Source of the DNA: Methylobacterium hispanicum
GTDB lineage: Bacteria; Pseudomonadota; Alphaproteobacteria; Rhizobiales; Beijerinckiaceae
Direction of reading: 5' to 3'
Length of the DNA: 64,000 bases
Assembly (NCBI RefSeq): GCF_022179285.1
Contig: NZ_BPQO01000009.1
Location: 62,001 to 126,000 of the forward strand
This document shows positions 61,287 to 64,000 of this stretch, in pieces (the first letter of the stretch is position 1; each line of letters opens with the position of its first letter). The translations under genes were made by a program, and so were the position numbers. The notes beneath the pieces are model-generated. The model saw only the letters and a program-made list of their open reading frames with translations, ran no database searches and was not told where the DNA came from.

Positions 61287-61427
61287 CCCCTCTCCCGTGC
61301 GGGAGAGGGACAGGGTGAGGGGCCCGGAGCCCTACGGGGAAGCCGCAGCGTTCCCGCGGCAGCCGCTCGCGTCATCCGTAGAGTTCTCATCCCTCACCCC
61401 AACCCTCTCCCGCACGGGAGAGGGGGC
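61287..61427. repeat. Inverted pair of CCTCTCCC/GGGAGAGG elements
   Basis: Two copies of a hairpin element, in opposite orientations: 61287-61325 (CCCCTCTCCCGTGCGGGAGA then GGGTGAGGGG) and 61389-61427 (CCCTCACCCCAACCCTCTCC then GCACGGGAGAGG). They lie about 65 bases apart in the 417-base gap between rnhB and the glycosyltransferase gene, which holds no gene I can see. This kind of element is common in GC-rich proteobacteria. Confidence 0.8.
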
Positions 61428-61565
61428 ATGGCGCGGTTCAGGCGCGGTCCAGAGCAGGGGGCGCGCCATATGTGATTGTCCTATCCTCGACCGGGGAAGG
61501 GGATGCGCGGGGATCTCTCCCCGAGATGAGACATAGCGTAGCTTCTGCGGGGGAGATTGCCGCTC

Positions 61566-62636
61566 TCATCCCAGCCCGAGCACCGGCGCGGCGCCGGGTG
61601 CGGGCGCCTCCTCCTGCGCGTGGGCGCTCGCGATGTTGCCGAAGAACTGCCGCGCGCTCTCGGCCCAGGTGTGGCGCAGCGCCTCCGCGCGAGCGGCCTC
61701 CCGCGGGACGGCGAGCGCGGCGAGCGCGGCCGCGCGCAGGTCCGGGTCGAGGATGCCTCCTCGCGTGCCGCCGATCACGTCGAGCGGGCCGGTGACCGGG
61801 AAGGCCGCGACCGGCGTGCCGCAGGCCAGCGCCTCGAGCAGCACGATGCCGAAGGTGTCGGTGAGGCTCGGGAAGACGAAGACGTCGGCGCCGGCGTAGA
61901 TCCGCGCCAGGGCGGCGCCCGTGCGCGTGCCGAGGAAGCGCGCGCCCGTGCCCAGCGCCTCGAGCCGCGCCCGGTCCGGCCCGTCGCCGACCACGACGCG
62001 GCTCCCCGGCAAGTCGAGGCGCAGGAAGGCCTCGACGTTCTTCTCCACCGCGAGCCGGCCGACGAACAGGAAGAGCGGGCGGGGCAGGTCGGCGAGTTCG
62101 GCGGGCGGGGCCTCGCCCGGTTCGGCCGGCCGGAACAGCTCGGTGTCGACGCCGCGGGTCCAGCGCATCAGGTTGGAGAAGCCCCGCCCGGCGAGTTCCC
62201 GCTCCAGCGAGGGCGTGCTCACCATCGTGCCGCAGGCCGCGCCGTGGAAGCGGCGCAGCCACGCGTAGCTCCAGGCCTCGGGCACCGGCAGGCGGGCCGC
62301 GAGGTATTCGGGAAAGCGCGTGTGGTAGCTCGTGGTGAAGGGCCGCCCGCGCGCGAGGCAGTGCCGCCGGGTGGCGTAGCCCACCGTCCCCTCGGTGGCG
62401 ACGTGGACATGCGTCGGCGCGAGCCCGTCCCAGCGCGCCGCGACCTTGCGGCGGGTGGCGTGGGCGAGCCGGATCTCGGGATAGCCCGGCAGGGGCAGCG
62501 AGCGGAAATCCCGGTGGGTCAGCAGCACCGTGTCGAAGCCGAGGCCCGGCCCCGCCGCGACCATGTGCTGGAGCGAGCGCACCACGCCGTTCACCTGCGG
62601 ATGCCACGCGTCGGTGGCGATGAGGAGCCGCCTCAC
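61566..62636 (-). CDS. Family 4 glycosyltransferase (mannosyltransferase-like)
   Basis: A 356-residue GT4 enzyme. N-terminal RRLLIATDAWHPQVNGVVRSLQHM and TTSYHTRFPEYLAARL are as in the alpha-mannosyl/glucosyl diacylglycerol transferase branch (PimB/MgtA-like). The retaining-enzyme signature is DTFGIVLLEALACGTPVAA, with LFVGRLAVEKNVEAFL preceding. The ATG overlaps the metallophosphatase stop by four bases. Pairing with an LpxH-like phosphatase suggests glycolipid synthesis, but the acceptor is unknown. Confidence 0.88.
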   Translation of the reverse strand: MRRLLIATDAWHPQVNGVVRSLQHMVAAGPGLGFDTVLLTHRDFRSLPLPGYPEIRLAHATRRKVAARWDGLAPTHVHVATEGTVGYATRRHCLARGRPFTTSYHTRFPEYLAARLPVPEAWSYAWLRRFHGAACGTMVSTPSLERELAGRGFSNLMRWTRGVDTELFRPAEPGEAPPAELADLPRPLFLFVGRLAVEKNVEAFLRLDLPGSRVVVGDGPDRARLEALGTGARFLGTRTGAALARIYAGADVFVFPSLTDTFGIVLLEALACGTPVAAFPVTGPLDVIGGTRGGILDPDLRAAALAALAVPREAARAEALRHTWAESARQFFGNIASAHAQEEAPAPGAAPVLGLG

Positions 62637-63490
62637 GCGACGGCCCGCCGCCCGGGCAGGTCCGGTGCCTCGGCGGGCGGCTCGGCCTCCGCCGCCTCCG
62701 CAGCCGCCGACGCGCGGGCCCGCAGGAGGCTCGGATAGTGCAGCACCTCCATGCGGCCGTCGTAGTGCTCGACGATCGCCGTGCAGGATTCCACCCAGTC
62801 GCCGGTGTTGAGGTAGCGCAGGCCGTCGATCTCGCGGTTGGCCGCGTGGTGGATATGGCCGCAGATCACCCCGTCGGCGCCCTGGCGCCGGGCCTCGTCG
62901 GCGAGGAACTGCTCGAACTGGCCGATGAAGTTGACGGCGTTCTTCACCTTCAGCTTGGCCCAGGCCGAGAGCGACCAGTAGGCCAGCCCGAGCCGGCGGC
63001 GGACCCGGTTCAGGCCCGTATTGACCCAGAGCGCGAAGGTGTAGGCCCCGTCGCCCAGATGCGCGAGCCAGCGGGCGTGGCGCACCACCATGTCGAACTG
63101 GTCGCCGTGGATGACGAGGTAGCGCCGCCCGTCCGCGGCCTCGTGGATCCGGCTCTCGGCGATCTCGATGCCGCCGAAGGTGGTGCCGATGTAGTCGCGC
63201 AGGAACTCGTCGTGGTTGCCCGGCACGTAGACGATGCGGGCGCCCTTGCGGACCTTGCGCAGAAGCTTCTGCACCACGTCGTTGTGGCCTTGCGGCCAGT
63301 ACCAGCCCAAGCGCAGCTGCCAGCCGTCCACGATGTCGCCGACGAGGTAGATCACGTCGGCGTCGTAGTCCTTGAGGAAGTCGAGCAGAAGCCCGGCCTG
63401 GCAGCCCTTCGTGCCCAGATGCGTGTCGGACAGGAACAGCGTCCGGACGCGCACCGTCTCAGGCTCCTCGCTCACGCGCGCATCCCGCAT
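62633..63490 (-). CDS. LpxH-like metallophosphatase
   Basis: A 285-residue calcineurin-like phosphoesterase. The five metal motifs are FLSDTHLG, LVGDIVDGW, PGNHDEFLR, HGDQFD and GHIHHAA. Similarity is to UDP-2,3-diacylglucosamine diphosphatase-like proteins, but the size and the glycosyltransferase partner fit the alphaproteobacterial relatives not proven to be LpxH. The start at 63490 could also be GTG at 63475. Upstream in the 63491-63949 gap there is an AT-rich stretch. Confidence 0.85.
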   Translation of the reverse strand: MRDARVSEEPETVRVRTLFLSDTHLGTKGCQAGLLLDFLKDYDADVIYLVGDIVDGWQLRLGWYWPQGHNDVVQKLLRKVRKGARIVYVPGNHDEFLRDYIGTTFGGIEIAESRIHEAADGRRYLVIHGDQFDMVVRHARWLAHLGDGAYTFALWVNTGLNRVRRRLGLAYWSLSAWAKLKVKNAVNFIGQFEQFLADEARRQGADGVICGHIHHAANREIDGLRYLNTGDWVESCTAIVEHYDGRMEVLHYPSLLRARASAAAEAAEAEPPAEAPDLPGRRAVA

Positions 63491-63949
63491 CCCGCGCCTC
63501 CTGCTCTGGCGAGCCGGAGCCAAACCGGAATCCGATCTCAGTTTGATGACGCAGGCCGGTCCGGGGGCGCACGGCTGGCCGGAAGCGGGCTCGACCCGCG
63601 CGGCGCCGCGCCGACCGTCCCGCGAGACGGGAGGCAGGGCCATGGATCGGCGGCGCACAGCAGAGACAAGGTCGATTGCTGCGCCGCCCATGCTGCGATG
63701 CAGCACAAAACAGTCAATCACGGGTTCCGCCCTCGTCGACCAGGGCAAATTTTTTTTCCAGTCCGGAGAAGTTTTTCCGGTTTTCTTTCCGTGACTTGAC
63801 CGTCCATAATCATTCCCGGCCCAGTGGCGGCGCGGACCCGCCTCGAAGTGTCGGGGCGACCGGGAGGAAGGTGTCGATGACGCGGCAGAGCGCTTGAAAG
63901 CGCGACCCGGCCGGCGCAGGATGAGCGCGGTACAACGGAGGCGACCGGC
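63491..63949. promoter_or_regulatory. Intergenic region with AT-rich promoter-like stretch
   Basis: About 460 bases. From 63735 to 63815 GC content falls (AAATTTTTTTTCCAG, GAAGTTTTTCCGGTTTTCTTTC). TTGACCGTCCATAATCATTC at 63796-63815 looks promoter-like for rightward transcription. A six-codon frame (MTRQSA) at 63877 has a GGAGGAAGG site upstream; it could be a leader but may be chance. No other gene is seen. Confidence 0.35.
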
Positions 63950-64000
63950 ATGCGCAGCATGCCGCGACGCGAGCGGCGCGAGGCCGCCACGCCGCTCCGC
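63950..64000 (+). CDS. Start of an unidentified gene, cut by the window end
   Basis: ATG at 63950 with ACGGAGGCGACC upstream opens a frame (MRSMPRRERREAATPLR) that runs off the end. The 17 residues are basic and cannot be assigned. The ribosome site and the AT-rich promoter region before it are the only support. Confidence 0.4.
   Translation, partial: MRSMPRRERREAATPLR

Overview
The window is very GC-rich and has the gene content of an aerobic, motile alphaproteobacterium. The best fit is Methylobacterium/Methylorubrum (Methylobacteriaceae). The basis is a lanthanide-type PQQ alcohol dehydrogenase, class I PHA synthase, a Rhodobacter-type phosphatidylethanolamine methyltransferase, and a flagellar block in the Caulobacter order fliF-fliG-fliH-fliN-flbD beside sciP. 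I see no rRNA, tRNA, CRISPR array, prophage, plasmid gene or transposase. It looks like ordinary chromosome with short intergenic repeats.

Layout. 1-5.1 kb: two unknown proteins, an exbB-exbD-tonB energiser operon and an MFS transporter. 5.3-10.4 kb: two small proteins (one a solitary BrnA-type antitoxin), a YaiI-family protein, a membrane class III cyclase overlapping a small membrane protein, an aldo/keto reductase and an OprP-like porin. 10.5-14.8 kb, minus strand: rpmI-rplT-pheS-pheT. 15-19.4 kb: a large imperfect palindrome, a family 4 glycosyltransferase, an amylo-1,6-glucosidase-like enzyme and a PilZ protein. 19.6-29.6 kb is accessory-like: dapE, an HNH protein, unknown exported proteins, a beta-helix protein behind an AT-rich island, a LysR regulator, a PAS-HTH fusion and several very small genes. 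30-34.4 kb: a phosphorelay operon (CHASE/GAF/PAS histidine kinase, CheY-like regulator, receiver-HWE kinase fusion). 34.6-36.4 kb: the PQQ alcohol dehydrogenase.

36.9-45.3 kb, minus strand: the flagellar block fliK, flgD, sciP, fliF-fliG-fliH-fliN-flbD. Its promoters can be read by eye: a CtrA box followed by a 19-bp palindrome upstream of fliF, a CtrA-like box and two GANTC sites upstream of sciP, and a near-consensus sigma-54 promoter with a related 19-bp palindrome upstream of fliK. Together these suggest a Caulobacter-type hierarchy in which CtrA turns on the basal operon, FlbD (last gene of that operon) switches fliF off and late genes on, and SciP damps CtrA.

45.5-64 kb: mnmA, pmtA with an overlapping TVP38-family membrane protein, a sensor kinase, bioB, a soluble chemoreceptor-like protein with reversed domain order, an FAH-family hydrolase, a FadL-type channel, phaC, two small lipoproteins, alaC, moaB, a small glycosyltransferase, a possible remnant of a lost gene, rnhB, and an overlapping metallophosphatase-glycosyltransferase pair. 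Two copies of one intergenic repeat, in opposite orientation, fill the convergent junctions before bioB and phaC.
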